Positions 10,801-19,099 of a DNA stretch of 64,000 bases are shown here, in pieces. Under the pieces are notes generated by a model. That model ran no database searches and was not told where the DNA came from. It saw nothing but the letters and a program-made list of their open reading frames with translations. Every line of letters begins with the position of its first letter. Within the stretch, counting starts at the first letter, position 1. Location of the stretch: assembly GCF_035999195.1 (NCBI RefSeq), contig NZ_DASYGY010000004.1, positions 726,266 to 790,265 on the forward strand, in the 5' to 3' direction. The position numbers and the translations under genes are program-made. Origin of the DNA: Pseudoxanthomonas sp. (GTDB lineage: Bacteria > Pseudomonadota > Gammaproteobacteria > Xanthomonadales > Xanthomonadaceae).

Positions 10801-12387
10801 TCATGCCGCCACCGCGTCCGGCGTTTCCATCGGCGCCGACGTGCGGATCAGGTGGTCGAAGGCACCCAGTGCGGCCTTGGAGCCCTCGCCCATGGCGATG
10901 ACGATCTGCTTGTACGGCACCGTGGTGGCGTCGCCGGCGGCGAACACGCCCGGCACGCTGGTCTGTCCGCGGTCGTCGACGACGATCTCGCCGCGCGGGC
11001 TCAGCGTCACCACGCCCTTCAGCCACTCGGTGTTCGGCAGCAGGCCGATCTGCACGAAGATGCCCTCCAGTTCCACGCGGTGCGTATCGCCCCCCGCGCG
11101 GTCACGGTAGACCAGGCCGTTGACCTTGTGGCCATCGCCCAGCACCTCCGTGGTCTGCGCGCTGGTGACGATGCGCACGTTCGGCAGGCTGCGCAGCTTG
11201 CGCTGCAGCACGTCGTCGGCGCGCAGCTGGCTGTCGAACTCGATCAGCGTGACCTGCGCCACGATGCCGGCCAGGTCGATCGCCGCTTCCACGCCGGAAT
11301 TGCCGCCGCCGATCACCGCCACGCGCTTGCCCTTGAACAGCGGACCGTCGCAATGCGGGCAGTAGGCCACCCCCTTGTTGCGGTACTCGTTCTCGCCGGG
11401 CACGTTCATCTGCCGCCAGCGCGCGCCGGTGGAGAGGACCACCGTCTTCGACTTCAGCGAGGCGCCGTTGGCGAGTTGGACCTCGATCAGGCCATCACTG
11501 CCGGCGGGCACCAGCTTCTCCGCGCGCTGCAGGTTCATCACGTCGACCTGGTAGTCGCGCACGTGCTGTTCCAGAGCGGCGGCGAGCTTCGGGCCTTCGG
11601 TATACGGCACGGAAATGAAGTTCTCGATCGCCATGGTGTCCAGTACCTGGCCGCCGAAGCGTTCGGCCGCCACGCCGGTGCGGATACCCTTGCGCGCGGC
11701 GTAAATGGCGGCGGCGGCGCCGGCCGGGCCGCCACCGACGACGAGCACGTCGTACGGCGCCCTGGCCTTGATCTTCTCGGCCTCGCGCTTGCCGGCGTTG
11801 GTGTCGAGCTTGGCGACGATCTCGTCCACGCCCATGCGACCGGCGCCGAACACCTCGCCGTTGAGGAAGATGGTCGGCACCGACATCACTTCGCGCCGCT
11901 CGACTTCCTGCTGGAACAGCGCGCCGTCGATGGCGACGTGCTGGATCTTCGGGTTCAGCACCGCCATCAGGTTCAGCGCCTGCACCACGTCCGGGCAGTT
12001 CTGGCACGACAGCGAGAAATACGTCTCGAAGCGGTATTCGCCATCGAGCGAGCGGATCTGTTCGATCACGTCCTGCGCCAGCTTCGACGGATGACCGCCG
12101 ACCTGCAGCAGCGCCAGCACCAGCGAGGTGAACTCATGGCCCATCGGCAGGCCGGCGAAGGTCAGGTGGATGTCGTGGCCGGGCGAGGTCAGCGAGAACG
12201 ACGGCGTGCGTTCGCCGCCCTGCTGTTCGGTGACATGGATGTTCGCGGATGCGTCCTGCAGGTCGCGCAGCAGCGCCTGCAGTTGCGACGAGGCGTCGCT
12301 GTCGTCCAGGTGCGCGGTGATGTGGATGGGGCGCACGGCCTTTTCGAGGTAGGCCTTCAGCTGCGTCTTCAGATTGGCGTCCAGCAT
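10801..12387 (-). CDS. ahpF: Alkyl hydroperoxide reductase subunit F
   Basis: A 528-residue flavoprotein disulfide reductase that passes electrons from NADH to AhpC. Domains: N-terminal tandem thioredoxin-fold domain (about 1-195) with CQNC at C128/C131; FAD-binding domain starting VLVVGGGPAGAAAA near residue 214; NAD-binding domain with CPHC at C343/C346 and VAVIGGGNSGVEAA; closing with FVQIGLLPNT and GVFAAGDATTVPYKQ. The ATG at 12387 gives the normal AhpF length and start (MLDANLKTQLKAYL). It follows ahpC with a 244-bp gap that contains two strong inverted repeats, which may lower ahpF expression relative to ahpC. Confidence 0.97.
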   Translation of the reverse strand: MLDANLKTQLKAYLEKAVRPIHITAHLDDSDASSQLQALLRDLQDASANIHVTEQQGGERTPSFSLTSPGHDIHLTFAGLPMGHEFTSLVLALLQVGGHPSKLAQDVIEQIRSLDGEYRFETYFSLSCQNCPDVVQALNLMAVLNPKIQHVAIDGALFQQEVERREVMSVPTIFLNGEVFGAGRMGVDEIVAKLDTNAGKREAEKIKARAPYDVLVVGGGPAGAAAAIYAARKGIRTGVAAERFGGQVLDTMAIENFISVPYTEGPKLAAALEQHVRDYQVDVMNLQRAEKLVPAGSDGLIEVQLANGASLKSKTVVLSTGARWRQMNVPGENEYRNKGVAYCPHCDGPLFKGKRVAVIGGGNSGVEAAIDLAGIVAQVTLIEFDSQLRADDVLQRKLRSLPNVRIVTSAQTTEVLGDGHKVNGLVYRDRAGGDTHRVELEGIFVQIGLLPNTEWLKGVVTLSPRGEIVVDDRGQTSVPGVFAAGDATTVPYKQIVIAMGEGSKAALGAFDHLIRTSAPMETPDAVAA

Positions 12388-12442
12388 GGCGAACGTCTCC
12401 GTGGAGGGGATGCGGGGTAGAGAACCGGGAGGGGAGGTCAGG

Positions 12443-12529
12443 CGTTTGCAGGAGCGGCATGCGCCGTGGGGAGGGAGCCGGCTAGGGAGAGAGGAAACCG
12501 GCGAACGGCGCATGCCGCTGCTGCAAACG
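12443..12529. repeat. Near-perfect 24-bp inverted repeat between ahpC and ahpF
   Basis: Left arm 12443-12466 and right arm 12506-12529 are reverse complements at 23 of 24 positions (outer end CGTTTGCAG, inner end GCGGCATGCGCCG), separated by 39 bases. On the ahpC-ahpF transcript this would form a long hairpin about 55 bases before the ahpF start. There is no run of T beyond it, so it looks less like an intrinsic terminator than an RNA-processing, stabilising or attenuating structure. Its perfection in non-coding DNA suggests selection or recent insertion of a mobile repeat. Confidence 0.75.
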
Positions 12530-12546
12530 TCCGGGAGGGAGGCCGA

Positions 12547-12569
12547 CCTCCGGGCCGGTGGCCCGGAGG
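12547..12569. other. Perfect 10-bp stem hairpin downstream of ahpC
   Basis: CCTCCGGGCC, a 3-base loop, then GGCCCGGAGG: a perfect GC-rich stem 63 bases beyond the ahpC stop on the transcript. No T tract follows. It could protect the ahpC 3' end or reduce read-through into ahpF, consistent with the general need for much more AhpC than AhpF; that role is inference. Confidence 0.65.
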
Positions 12570-12631
12570 TGGCGTGATGCGGTGTCGCGATGGCGCATCC
12601 ACGCGGGGATGCGCCGGTGCTGCGGTGACGC

Positions 12632-13195
12632 TTAGATCTTGCCGACCAGGTCCAGCGACGGGGCGATCGTCTGCGCGCCTTCCTTCCACTTGGCCGGGCA
12701 GACCTGGCCGGGATTGGCGGCGGTGAACTGCGCGGCCTTCAGCTTGCGCAGGGTTTCCGACACGTCGCGGGCGATCTCGTTGCTGTGGATCTCGGCGGTC
12801 TTGATGACGCCTTCCGGGTTGATGACGAAGGTGCCGCGCAGGGCCAGGCCTTCTTCTTCGATGTGCACGCCGAAGGCGCGGGTCAGCTGGTGGGTCGGGT
12901 CGCCGACCAGCGGGAACTGGGCCTTGCCCACCGCCGGGGAGGTTTCGTGCCACACCTTGTGCGAGAAGTGCGTGTCGGTGGTGACGATGTAGACCTCGGC
13001 GCCGGCCTTCTGGAACTCGGCGTAGTTGGCGGCGGCGTCTTCCACTTCGGTCGGGCAATTGAAGGTGAAGGCGGCCGGCATGAAGATCAGGACCGACCAC
13101 TTGCCCTTCAGGGTGCCGTCGGTGACTTCGACGAATTCGCCGTTGTGGAACGCGGTGGCCTTGAACGGCTGGACCGGGGTGTTGATCAGGGACAT
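12632..13195 (-). CDS. ahpC: Alkyl hydroperoxide reductase subunit C (2-Cys peroxiredoxin)
   Basis: A 187-residue AhpC/Prx1-type peroxiredoxin that reduces hydrogen peroxide and organic peroxides. The peroxidatic Cys47 lies in PAAFTFNCPTE and the resolving Cys166 in GQVCPAKW, matching E. coli C46/C165 with a one-residue shift. GDPTHQLTRAFGV and RGTFVINPEG are also characteristic. GAGGA precedes the ATG at 13195. An OxyR-type palindrome lies about 95 bases upstream of the start, consistent with peroxide induction by the product of the oxyR gene two genes downstream. Confidence 0.98.
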   Translation of the reverse strand: MSLINTPVQPFKATAFHNGEFVEVTDGTLKGKWSVLIFMPAAFTFNCPTEVEDAAANYAEFQKAGAEVYIVTTDTHFSHKVWHETSPAVGKAQFPLVGDPTHQLTRAFGVHIEEEGLALRGTFVINPEGVIKTAEIHSNEIARDVSETLRKLKAAQFTAANPGQVCPAKWKEGAQTIAPSLDLVGKI

Positions 13196-13290
13196 CGGAG
13201 ATCCTCGTGGATGGAGTGGGTGTGGTGAAGCGATGGGGCCATGGTAGGCAGCGACTATTGATACCTCAAATCGATTGATGGAATCAGATA

Positions 13291-13307
13291 GATAGCTTTT
13301 GGCTATC
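13291..13307 (-). promoter_or_regulatory. OxyR-type operator upstream of ahpC
   Basis: GATAG-N7-CTATC (13291-13307) fits the ATAG-N7-CTAT half of the known OxyR recognition pattern and forms a perfect GATAGC/GCTATC palindrome. A weaker ATCG follows at the expected seven-base spacing (13314-13317), so the full four-element site is only partly conserved. It stands about 95 bases before the ahpC ATG, a usual activator position. The 367 bases between ahpC and prmC hold no other gene; the AT-rich part around 13245-13290 should contain the ahpC promoter boxes, which I could not fix with confidence. Confidence 0.65.
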
Positions 13308-13562
13308 GAACAGATCGGATCGCCGTACCGCCATAGCGGTCGCCGATCCCGATCTTGGGCATTAATCCCGGTTTTTCAATGAGTTGGCTGTTCGGCAGCC
13401 CCGCCGATACAGGACGGGCTGGCTTCGTCGGCGGGCGCGGAAGCCCCTGTCGCCCTGGCCGTGAGGGAACCGCTGCCTCCATACGCGATTGAGCACCATG
13501 ATGGTGCGGCGCGGCGATGCGGTGGCGTCCGGCCTCGTGGCGGGCCCGGTACCATGCGCCCC

Positions 13563-14435
13563 ATGTCTGCCGACCTGCCCACCGCCCGCCTCGACCTGGC
13601 CCTGCGCGCCGCCGCGACACGCCTGCCCGGCCCCGATGCCCGCCACGAGGCCGAACACCTGCTGCTGCAGGTGCTGGGGCGCGACCGGGCGTGGCTGTTC
13701 GCCCACGGCGACGATTCCCTGACCGAGCCGCAGGCGGCGTCGTTCGAGGCGCTGCTGACCCGGCGCGCGGCGGGCGAACCGCTGGCCTACCTGCTGGGCC
13801 GGCGCGGGTTCTGGACGCTGGACCTGCAGGTCTCGCCCGCCACGCTGATCCCGCGCCCGGAGACCGAGCGGCTGGTCGAGCTGGCGCTGGAGCGCCTGCC
13901 GGACGACCGCACGCTGCGCGTGGCCGACCTCGGCACCGGCAGCGGTGCCATCGCGCTGGCGCTGGCGAGCGAACGGCCGCAGGCGCAGGTGGTCGCCACC
14001 GACGTCAGCGAGGACGCGCTGCGGGTCGCCCAGGCGAACGCGAGCGCGAACCGCATCGCCAACGTGGCGTTCCGCTGCGGAAGCTGGCTGGCGCCGCTGG
14101 CCGATGAGCGCTTCGACCTGATCGCCAGCAATCCGCCGTACATCGCCGACGGCGATCCCCATCTGGGCCGGGGCGACCTGCGTTTCGAGCCGCCGACGGC
14201 GCTGTCGTCCGGCGCCGACGGGCTGGACGCCATCCGCGAGATCGTGGCGACTGCGCCTGCGCACCTGCTGCCGGGCGGCTGGCTGTTGCTCGAGCATGGC
14301 TGGGACCAGGGCGCGGCCATCCGTGCGCTGTTGCTTGCGGCGGGCTTCGTCGAGGTCGCCACGTGGACGGACCTCGAGCAGCGCGACCGCGTCACCCTGG
14401 GGCGCGTAACGGAAGCGCAGGACCGCAGCAGCTAG
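13563..14435 (+). CDS. prmC: Release factor glutamine N5-methyltransferase PrmC
   Basis: A 290-residue SAM-dependent enzyme that methylates the Gln of the GGQ motif in release factors RF1 and RF2. The N-terminal helical RF-binding domain covers about residues 1-85 (AYLLGRRGFWTLDLQV); SAM loop VADLGTGSGAIALALA at 120-135; the catalytic NPPY at 190-193 (IASNPPYIAD). Two ATGs, at 13554 and 13563, are possible; I prefer the second because the protein then starts MSADLPTARLDLALR as relatives do. Its substrate gene prfA is in this window but 40 kb away. Confidence 0.95.
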   Translation: MSADLPTARLDLALRAAATRLPGPDARHEAEHLLLQVLGRDRAWLFAHGDDSLTEPQAASFEALLTRRAAGEPLAYLLGRRGFWTLDLQVSPATLIPRPETERLVELALERLPDDRTLRVADLGTGSGAIALALASERPQAQVVATDVSEDALRVAQANASANRIANVAFRCGSWLAPLADERFDLIASNPPYIADGDPHLGRGDLRFEPPTALSSGADGLDAIREIVATAPAHLLPGGWLLLEHGWDQGAAIRALLLAAGFVEVATWTDLEQRDRVTLGRVTEAQDRSS

Positions 14436-14465
14436 ACTGTGGCTTTCCTCCAGGACCCGCCGCCC

Positions 14466-15407
14466 ATGCGCACGCTGTATCCCGACATCGAGCCCTTCGA
14501 CACCGGCACGCTGAAGGTCGACGACCGCCATACGCTGTACTACGAGCAGTGCGGCAATCCGCAGGGCAAGCCGGTCGTGCTGCTGCACGGCGGGCCGGGC
14601 GCCGGCTGTAGCCCGAAGATGCGGCGCTTCCACGATCCCGCCAAGTACCGCATCGTGCTGTTCGACCAGCGCGGTTCCGGCCGATCCACGCCGCATGCGG
14701 ACCTGGTCGACAACACCACTTGGGACCTGGTCGCCGACATCGAGAAACTGCGCGAGAAACTCGGCATCGACCGCTGGCAGGTGTTCGGCGGCAGCTGGGG
14801 CTCCACGCTGGCGCTGGCCTATGCCGAAGCGCATCCGCAGCGCGTCACCGAGCTGGTGCTGCGCGGCATCTTCATGCTGCGCCGCTGGGAGCTGGAGTGG
14901 TTCTACCAGGAAGGCGCCAGCCGCCTGTTCCCGGATGCATGGGAGCACTACGTCACTGCGATTCCGCCGGTCGAACGCCACGACCTGATCTCCGCCTTCC
15001 ACCGTCGCCTGACGTCCGACGACAAGGCCACGCGCCTGGCGGCGGCCAAGGCGTGGAGCGTGTGGGAAGGCGCGACCAGCTTCCTGCATGTGGACGCCGA
15101 TTTCGTCAGCGGCCACGAGGAACCGGAGTTCGCGCTGGCGTTCGCGCGCATCGAGAACCACTACTTCGTCAACGGCGGCTTCTTCGAGGTCGAGGACCAG
15201 CTGCTGCGCGATGCCTCGCGCATCGCCGACATCCCGGGCGTCATCGTGCACGGCCGCTACGACGTGGTGTGCCCGGTCGCCAACGCGTGGGAACTGCACC
15301 AGGCCTGGCCGAAGGCGAAGCTCGAGATCACGCCGGCGTCCGGCCACTCCGCGTTCGAAGCCGAGAACGTCGATGCGCTGGTACGGGCGACCGACGCCTT
15401 CGCCTGA
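14466..15407 (+). CDS. pip: Proline iminopeptidase
   Basis: A 313-residue alpha/beta hydrolase (family S33) that removes N-terminal proline from peptides. Oxyanion segment HGGPGAGC at 41-48; nucleophile elbow GGSWGS with Ser110; acid Asp266 in HGRYDVVCP; His294 in ASGHSAF. Length and triad numbers agree with the Xanthomonas citri enzyme whose structure is known. The ATG at 14466 is chosen for that reason over a GTG 27 bases earlier. The gene follows prmC by 30 bp and may share its transcript. No signal peptide, so cytoplasmic. Confidence 0.96.
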   Translation: MRTLYPDIEPFDTGTLKVDDRHTLYYEQCGNPQGKPVVLLHGGPGAGCSPKMRRFHDPAKYRIVLFDQRGSGRSTPHADLVDNTTWDLVADIEKLREKLGIDRWQVFGGSWGSTLALAYAEAHPQRVTELVLRGIFMLRRWELEWFYQEGASRLFPDAWEHYVTAIPPVERHDLISAFHRRLTSDDKATRLAAAKAWSVWEGATSFLHVDADFVSGHEEPEFALAFARIENHYFVNGGFFEVEDQLLRDASRIADIPGVIVHGRYDVVCPVANAWELHQAWPKAKLEITPASGHSAFEAENVDALVRATDAFA

Positions 15408-15440
15408 CCCGACGCGTCCACGACCACCGAGGGAACCACG

Positions 15441-16334
15441 ATGGACGAACAGCGCACACCGGCTTCCGCCTTCGACCAGCGCGTGCTGGATCTGTACGAC
15501 GACTACGTCCACGGCCGCATCGACCGGCGCGGCTTTCTCGCCGGCGCGGCCAAATTCGCCGTGGGCGGCACCACGGCCGCGGGTCTGCTGGCGGCGCTGA
15601 CGCCGCAGTACGCGTTCGCCGCGCAGGTGGCGGCGGACGATCCGCGCATCACCACGGTCTATCGCACGTTTCCCGCGCCGCAGGGCCACGGCGAGGGTCG
15701 CGGGCTGCTGGCGATGCCGCGTGCGGAAGGGCGCCATCCCGTCGTGCTGGTCGTGCACGAGAACCGTGGCCTGAACCCGTACATCGAGGATGTGGCGCGC
15801 CGCCTCGCGGTCGCCGGCTTCATCGCCTTCGCGCCCGATGCGCTGTATCCGCTGGGCGGCTATCCGGGCAACGACGATGCCGGCCGCGAGATGCAGGCCA
15901 CGCTCGACCGCGCCCGCGTCCTCGCGGATCTCGAAGCCGCAGCGCGCTTCGCCGACGGATTGCCGCGCGGCAACGGGAAGCTGGGCGTGATCGGCTTCTG
16001 CTTCGGCGGTCTGGTGACCAACCTGCTCGCCTCGCGGCTGCCGGAACTGGTCGCTGCGGGCGTGCCTTACTACGGCGGCCAACCCTCAGCGGAAGAGGCG
16101 GCGCGCATCAAGGCGCCGCTGCTGCTGCAGTTCGCCGAGCTGGATACGCGCGTCAACGCCGGCTGGCCGGCCTACGAACAGCAACTGAAGGCGGCGGGTG
16201 TGGCGTATACCGCGCACGTCTACCCGGGCGTGAACCATGGCTTCCACAACGACACCACGCCGCGCTACGACCAGGCCGCGGCGGACCTGTCCTGGCAGCG
16301 CACGCTGGCCTTCCTGCGCCAGCATCTCGACTGA
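15441..16334 (+). CDS. Tat-exported dienelactone hydrolase family protein
   Basis: A 297-residue protein with a twin-arginine signal (IDRRGFLAGAAKFAVGGTTA, residues about 28-47, followed by AFAAQ as a cleavage site), so it is folded before export to the periplasm. The mature part is a dienelactone-hydrolase-like alpha/beta hydrolase: VVLVVHENRGLNPYIED oxyanion region with Glu, nucleophile Cys in GVIGFCFGGL, Asp in FAELDTRVN and His in GVNHGFHND. Family members hydrolyse dienelactones in aromatic degradation, but no such pathway is nearby, so the substrate is unknown. A GAGGGAACCACG precedes the start; follows pip by 33 bp. Confidence 0.88.
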   Translation: MDEQRTPASAFDQRVLDLYDDYVHGRIDRRGFLAGAAKFAVGGTTAAGLLAALTPQYAFAAQVAADDPRITTVYRTFPAPQGHGEGRGLLAMPRAEGRHPVVLVVHENRGLNPYIEDVARRLAVAGFIAFAPDALYPLGGYPGNDDAGREMQATLDRARVLADLEAAARFADGLPRGNGKLGVIGFCFGGLVTNLLASRLPELVAAGVPYYGGQPSAEEAARIKAPLLLQFAELDTRVNAGWPAYEQQLKAAGVAYTAHVYPGVNHGFHNDTTPRYDQAAADLSWQRTLAFLRQHLD

Positions 16335-16440
16335 CCCACGCCATCCCGCCGTGTCCGGTGGCGCTGCGGCGTGACGAAGAATCCGGGGACGTGCCGCCAG
16401 CGCTCCGCAGGCGGCGAAGGAGCCGGACGGGCAGGGCACG

Positions 16441-16851
16441 ATGACGGAAGCGGCATCACGGGTGGCGGCGAGGATCGGGCTGGAGGACGTCGACATCCAG
16501 CGACTGGGCATGGCGGCGATGCGCTTCATCAGTGCCATCGAGCAGGGCGAGCACGAGATCCTGTGGTCGGCCGCGTCGTCGACGATGCGCAACGCCATGC
16601 CGAAGGAATCGTTCCTCGACCAGCTCATGCGGCGCCACCGCGACCTCGGGCGCGGCACGGCGCGGCGGTGGGCCGCCGTGCGCGTCGATCAGCCCGCGCA
16701 TCGTACGCGCTGGCAGATCGGGACCTATGCCGTGCTCGAGTTCTCGGTGAAGTTCGGCGCGATGGGGCTGCCGCATCGCGAGACCGTCACCCTGCGGCGG
16801 GAAGAAGAAGGGGTGTGGCGCCTGGCCGGCTATGCGGTGAAAGTCGACTGA
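16441..16851 (+). CDS. DUF4019 domain-containing protein
   Basis: A 136-residue protein without a signal peptide. The sequence FISAIEQGEHEILWSAASST, then FLDQLMRRHRDLGRGTARRW and TYAVLEFSVKFGAMGLPHRETVTLRREEEGVWRLAGY fits DUF4019, an SnoaL/NTF2-like small fold of unknown function normally found in exported proteins, so the lack of a signal is slightly odd. A GACGGGCAGG precedes the ATG; no better start is seen. It ends five bases from the convergent NUDIX gene. Confidence 0.78.
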   Translation: MTEAASRVAARIGLEDVDIQRLGMAAMRFISAIEQGEHEILWSAASSTMRNAMPKESFLDQLMRRHRDLGRGTARRWAAVRVDQPAHRTRWQIGTYAVLEFSVKFGAMGLPHRETVTLRREEEGVWRLAGYAVKVD

Positions 16852-16856
16852 CCGCC

Positions 16857-17423
16857 TCAACCGCGCGGCGTGCCGTCGAGCGCGTGGTCGATCATCCAGA
16901 GGCCCGCCCACAGCTTGGCATCCAGTTCATAGCCTTCCGCCATCTTCTGCGCCAGCCAGGCCGCCGCGCGCGTGCGCGGAACCGCATGCACGGTGATGTC
17001 TTCATCGCCATCCCCGCCACCCTCGCCGACCTTGCGCAGGCCGCTAGCGCGGACGAAGGCGATCTTCTCGCTGCTGCTGCCCGATGACGTGGGGCCGATC
17101 ATCAGCACCTCGGCCTGGTCGGCGGTCCAGCCGGTCTCTTCCTCCAGTTCGCGGATCGCGGAGACCTCGATCGATTCGCCCGCATGGATATCGCCCACCA
17201 GCCCCGCCGGCATCTCGATGGTGCGCGCCTGCAGCGGCACGCGGAACTGTTCGACGAACAGCACGTCGTCGTCCGGCGTCACCGCGATGATGATGGCCGC
17301 GAGTCCCCCGGCATGCGCGCGCTCCACGTACTCCCACGTGCCCCGCACCATCATCCGCTGGTATTTGCCCTGCCAGACCACCTCGGCGGGCACGTTGTGC
17401 TTGTCGTCGTCGTGTTCGTCCAT
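16857..17423 (-). CDS. NUDIX hydrolase, ADP-ribose pyrophosphatase-like
   Basis: A 188-residue NUDIX enzyme. The Nudix box is complete: G, five residues, E, then REL-EEETGW (GDIHAGESIEVSAIRELEEE) near residues 79-100. The upstream VLFVEQFRVPLQARTIEMPAG and downstream IGPTSSGSSSEKIAFVRA features are those of ADP-ribose/ADP-sugar pyrophosphatases (NudE/NudF/ADPRase type), which hydrolyse ADP-ribose to AMP and ribose-5-phosphate; the exact nucleotide is not decided. Followed upstream by a 40-bp gap to the exonuclease gene in the same direction. Confidence 0.88.
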   Translation of the reverse strand: MDEHDDDKHNVPAEVVWQGKYQRMMVRGTWEYVERAHAGGLAAIIIAVTPDDDVLFVEQFRVPLQARTIEMPAGLVGDIHAGESIEVSAIRELEEETGWTADQAEVLMIGPTSSGSSSEKIAFVRASGLRKVGEGGGDGDEDITVHAVPRTRAAAWLAQKMAEGYELDAKLWAGLWMIDHALDGTPRG

Positions 17424-17463
17424 GCCGCGATGCTAGCCGGTGCGGGTGACGTTTTACAGACGA

Positions 17464-18384
17464 TCAGTAGGCAGGATCCTCCAATCCCGCCGCCACCCGC
17501 AATCGCCGCCGCGTCATCGGTCCGAAGCGGAGCGCCTCCGACAATGCGCCCAGCATGTCGCCGTCGGCCTGGCCGCGTTGGTGGCCGATGGCGATGTCGC
17601 CCAGCGGTGCATCCAGGGCGATGGTGGTGAGCTGGCGCCACAGCAGTGCGTGTTCGCGCTGTTCGCGCAGGCGCACCGCCATCGTGGCGGCACCGCGCAG
17701 GCGCAGGAAGGCGACTTCGTCCATGCGGCCGAGCAGGGTATCGAGGTCGCCGAAGTGCGCCAGCAACACCGCGGCCGACTTCGCACCGATGCCGGTCACG
17801 CCGGGAATGTTGTCCACCGCATCGCCTGTCAGGGCCAGGTAGTCGGCGATCTGGCGCGCTTCCACGCCGTGACGGGCCTTCACGCCGGACGCGCCCCAGC
17901 GCTGTCCGCGCGCGAAGTCCCACTGCTCGTCATGGTCCTGCAGCAGCTGCGACAGGTCCTTGTCGGCCGATACGATGACGCCGCGGAATCCCTCCGGTCG
18001 CGCGGCATGCAACGCGCTGCCGATCAGGTCGTCGGCCTCGTATTCCATGTGCGCCAGCACGCTCAGGCCGAGCGCGGCGCACAGCGCCTTGCAGTGGGTG
18101 AACTGGCGCCGCAGCGCTTCCGGCGCCGGTTCGCGGTTCGCCTTATAGGCGGGGTAGAGGCGGTTGCGGAAACAACTGTCCAAGGCCTCGTCGAAGGCGA
18201 TGGCGATGTTCGCCGGACGTTCCTTCTCCAGCAGCTCCAGCAGGAAGCGCGCGAAACCATGCACCGCGTTGGTCGGCCAGCCGTCGGCATCCTGGAACTC
18301 GTCCGGCATCGAATGCCAGGCGCGGAACACGTACAGGCTGGCGTCGACCAGGTAGAGCGGGCGCGGGTGGAGCGCTTCAGGCAT
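17464..18384 (-). CDS. xni: 5'-3' exonuclease / flap endonuclease-like (ExoIX family)
   Basis: A 306-residue protein related to the 5'-nuclease domain of DNA polymerase I and to E. coli ExoIX. N-terminal metal-binding Asp in LYLVDASLYVFRAWH, then IAIAFDEALDSCFRN, YEADDLIGS, VIVSADKDLSQLL and LTGDAVDNIPGVTGIGAKSA, the helix-hairpin-helix region. The acidic residues of the PIN/FEN active site are thus present, including those missing in degenerate relatives. Length exceeds E. coli Xni (about 250), so the symbol is provisional. Its start overlaps the nitroreductase stop by eight bases, suggesting a two-gene operon. Confidence 0.85.
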   Translation of the reverse strand: MPEALHPRPLYLVDASLYVFRAWHSMPDEFQDADGWPTNAVHGFARFLLELLEKERPANIAIAFDEALDSCFRNRLYPAYKANREPAPEALRRQFTHCKALCAALGLSVLAHMEYEADDLIGSALHAARPEGFRGVIVSADKDLSQLLQDHDEQWDFARGQRWGASGVKARHGVEARQIADYLALTGDAVDNIPGVTGIGAKSAAVLLAHFGDLDTLLGRMDEVAFLRLRGAATMAVRLREQREHALLWRQLTTIALDAPLGDIAIGHQRGQADGDMLGALSEALRFGPMTRRRLRVAAGLEDPAY

Positions 18385-18958
18385 CGGGCGTCCACTCGGT
18401 CAGCAGCGCGGCGGGATCCGGCCGCTCGCGCTCCGGTGCCTGCAGGCGCGGTGTGCCGATGTGGATGAAGCCCACGATCTTCTCGTTCGGTGCGAGCCCT
18501 AGCAACCCGGTGACGTGGTCGTCGTACGCCATCCAGCCGGTCAGCCACTGCGCTCCGAATCCGCACGCCTGTGCCGCCTGCAGCAGGGCGAAGCACACGC
18601 TGCCGGCGGTCAGCAGCTGTTCCTGCTCCGGCACCTTGTGGCCCGGTGTCAGCCGGGCGACCACGGTGATGATGTCCGGTGCGCTGGAAAAGCGGCCGCG
18701 ATCCTTCTCCACGGCGGCGTCGGAGGCGCCGGGGTCGAGCGCGCGGGTGCGCTCGGCCAAGCGGTCGCCCAGGACGTGACGTGCGTCGCCATGGACATAG
18801 ATGAAGCGGAACGGCACCAGCTTGCCGTGATCGGGCACGCGCACGGCCGATGCCAGCATCCGCCGCAGCGTGACATGATCGGGGCCGGGTTCACCCAGCT
18901 GCTTAGATGGGACGGAGCGGCGCGCGTCCAACGCCTGCAACAGACTTTCGGTGGGCAT
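18377..18958 (-). CDS. Nitroreductase family protein (YdjA-like)
   Basis: A 193-residue FMN-dependent nitroreductase-fold protein. RRSVPSKQLGEPGPD at residues 13-27 carries the Arg-rich FMN phosphate-binding start, ASAVRVPDHGKLVPFRFIYV is the YdjA-type AxxxPxxGxxxPWRF signature, and GFGAQWLTGW plus LAPNEKIVGFIHIGTP complete the pattern. Such enzymes reduce nitroaromatics or quinones in vitro; physiological substrates are unknown. It is the first gene of a pair with the ExoIX-like nuclease gene, which begins inside its last codons. Confidence 0.9.
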   Translation of the reverse strand: MPTESLLQALDARRSVPSKQLGEPGPDHVTLRRMLASAVRVPDHGKLVPFRFIYVHGDARHVLGDRLAERTRALDPGASDAAVEKDRGRFSSAPDIITVVARLTPGHKVPEQEQLLTAGSVCFALLQAAQACGFGAQWLTGWMAYDDHVTGLLGLAPNEKIVGFIHIGTPRLQAPERERPDPAALLTEWTPDA

Positions 18959-19099
18959 CGAGTCGCCTTATAGTGGGATGCAGTGCACAGTATCGATGCA
19001 CGAGTTTAATCGCAGCGGATGCGTTACGGTCCTCTGCCATGCACGGAACCGTGAGTCGATACGGAGCGCCGTGGACCATCTGGCCGATCGAACGACGCA

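Noticed and set aside
13362..16082. 906-codon minus-strand open frame across prmC, pip and the hydrolase gene
   Set aside because: Three well-defined plus-strand genes with catalytic motifs occupy this DNA; the antisense product is low-complexity.
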